Assembly (NCBI GenBank): GCA_035403465.1
Contig: DAONFG010000086.1
Coordinates: 1-5,736, forward strand
DNA: 5,736 nt
Reading direction: 5' to 3'
Origin: JAAYBQ01 sp035403465
GTDB taxonomy: Bacteria > Spirochaetota > UBA4802 > UBA5550
The position numbers and the translations under genes are program-made. Shown one piece after another: positions 5,043 to 5,736 of the stretch. Under the pieces are notes generated by a model, which saw only the letters and a list, made by a program, of their open reading frames with translations, was not told where the DNA came from and searched no databases. Each line of letters starts with the position of its first letter. Positions within the stretch are counted from its first letter, which is position 1.

Positions 5043-5736
5043 TTGAGCGCAATAGAATCAAAAGGATTTTTTATAAAACCCCCAGATTATATAAGAGCCA
5101 TTACAACCGGCGAAGACTTCTTTATCCAGTTTCAGAAATTTTCACCCGAAGTGGACGCACTAATAATTAAAATCATTCACAGGTTCCTTGAACAATACGA
5201 CCTGCTTTTTTACAAGAATACGGTCATAGCCATAACCAGGGAGCTGATCAACAACGGTGTCAAGGCGAACCTGAAACGTCTCTACTTCGAGATGAAAGGC
5301 TTTAATATAAATGACAAGTCCGGATACAGGACAGGTATGGAAAACTTCAAGGATTATGTTTTCCAGAATGATGACAATGACGTCACAAGAACAATAGAAG
5401 GTTCAAAATATGTCGTAAGGGTGAATTTTGCAAAAAAGAACGACAAACTGCATATAACAGTAATTAATAACAACCCGATACTGGAACCAGAACTGAATAA
5501 AATCAAGGCCAGGATCAATAAGGCGTACACGTACACTGATATGTCTGAAGCTTTCATGGATGTGCTTGATGATTCAGAGGGTGCCGGCCTTGGACTTATC
5601 ATGACGCTTATGCTTTTAAAAAATTCAGGCTTTCCAAGGGACTCATTCAATATAAGCAAAACCGAAAAGCTGACATCTATAACACTGACGTTGCCTTCAA
5701 ACCTGAGCACGCCGGAGATGCAGAGCAGGATTACAG
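5043..5736 (+). CDS. GHKL-type ATPase domain protein with an atypical G1 box, 3'-partial
   Basis: From the TTG at 5043, 231 residues are visible and the frame runs off the right edge. The fold is that of the Bergerat ATPase family (histidine kinases, anti-sigma kinases, MutL/Hsp90). Residues 60-76 give a clear N box, TVIAITRELINNGVKAN, with the metal-binding Asn in the NN pair. EGAGLGL at 179-185 is a good G2 lid box. The G1 box, normally DxGxG, is replaced at 140-146 by VINNNPI, so the adenine-binding Asp is missing. No H box, transmembrane segment or sensor domain precedes the fold, and the N-terminal 50 residues are soluble. The protein may bind ATP in a modified way, act as a Ser/Thr anti-sigma-type kinase, or be a pseudo-kinase partner. 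It is transcribed divergently from the pseudo-receiver operon. What follows after residue 231 cannot be seen. Confidence 0.88.
   Translation, partial: MSAIESKGFFIKPPDYIRAITTGEDFFIQFQKFSPEVDALIIKIIHRFLEQYDLLFYKNTVIAITRELINNGVKANLKRLYFEMKGFNINDKSGYRTGMENFKDYVFQNDDNDVTRTIEGSKYVVRVNFAKKNDKLHITVINNNPILEPELNKIKARINKAYTYTDMSEAFMDVLDDSEGAGLGLIMTLMLLKNSGFPRDSFNISKTEKLTSITLTLPSNLSTPEMQSRIT

Noticed and set aside
5354..5710. A 118-codon minus-strand frame with hydrophobic stretches
   Set aside because: It is the antisense shadow of the GHKL ATPase gene. The plus-strand frame carries recognisable N and G2 boxes and a good ribosome binding site.

Overview
The window looks like chromosomal DNA of a free-living bacterium of moderate GC content. 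The best taxonomic hint is a response-regulator-like protein (4071-4532) whose N-terminus has a 'LPDG..P.G..YKV..VD' lead-in. This resembles the lead-in I recall from CheY-type receivers of spirochaetes (Treponema, Leptospira). A spirochaete or a related uncultured lineage is therefore my best guess, held at moderate-to-low confidence. No rRNA, tRNA, CRISPR array, transposase or phage gene is visible.

Left part (1-2205). A protein of unknown function, open to the left edge, ends at 663. It converges on a trans-isoprenyl diphosphate synthase on the minus strand (677 to 1771, possibly 1843). This enzyme has intact allylic substrate-binding motifs and probably makes a C15-C20 prenyl diphosphate. 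The gap to hisF holds a roughly 110-bp imperfect palindrome of the widespread 'GTCATTGCGA' repeat type (1921-2030), followed by two candidate hisF promoters.

Middle (2206-2967). hisF encodes the cyclase subunit of imidazole glycerol phosphate synthase, with all key residues present. No other histidine gene is in view. It ends tail-to-tail with the next gene with no intervening base, and both stop codons lie inside one short hairpin.

Right part (2968-5736). This is the most unusual region. A minus-strand operon begins at a textbook sigma-70-type promoter (TTGACA, 18-bp spacer, TATAAT, 4681-4710). It reads through a possible 21-residue hydrophobic leader peptide, then a receiver domain that has lost its phosphorylation chemistry, then an unrecognised 356-residue protein with a single C-terminal membrane anchor. 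In the receiver the acceptor Asp is Glu, one acidic-pocket Asp is Gly, and the switch Ser/Thr is Ala. Divergently on the plus strand, an extended -10 promoter leads to a TTG-started gene for a GHKL-type ATPase, cut by the right edge. It has clear N and G2 boxes but no acidic G1 box.

My inference is that the pseudo-receiver, the tail-anchored protein and the odd GHKL ATPase form one signalling or membrane-regulatory module that does not use ordinary phosphotransfer. The sequence supports the parts and their arrangement. The joint function is unproven.
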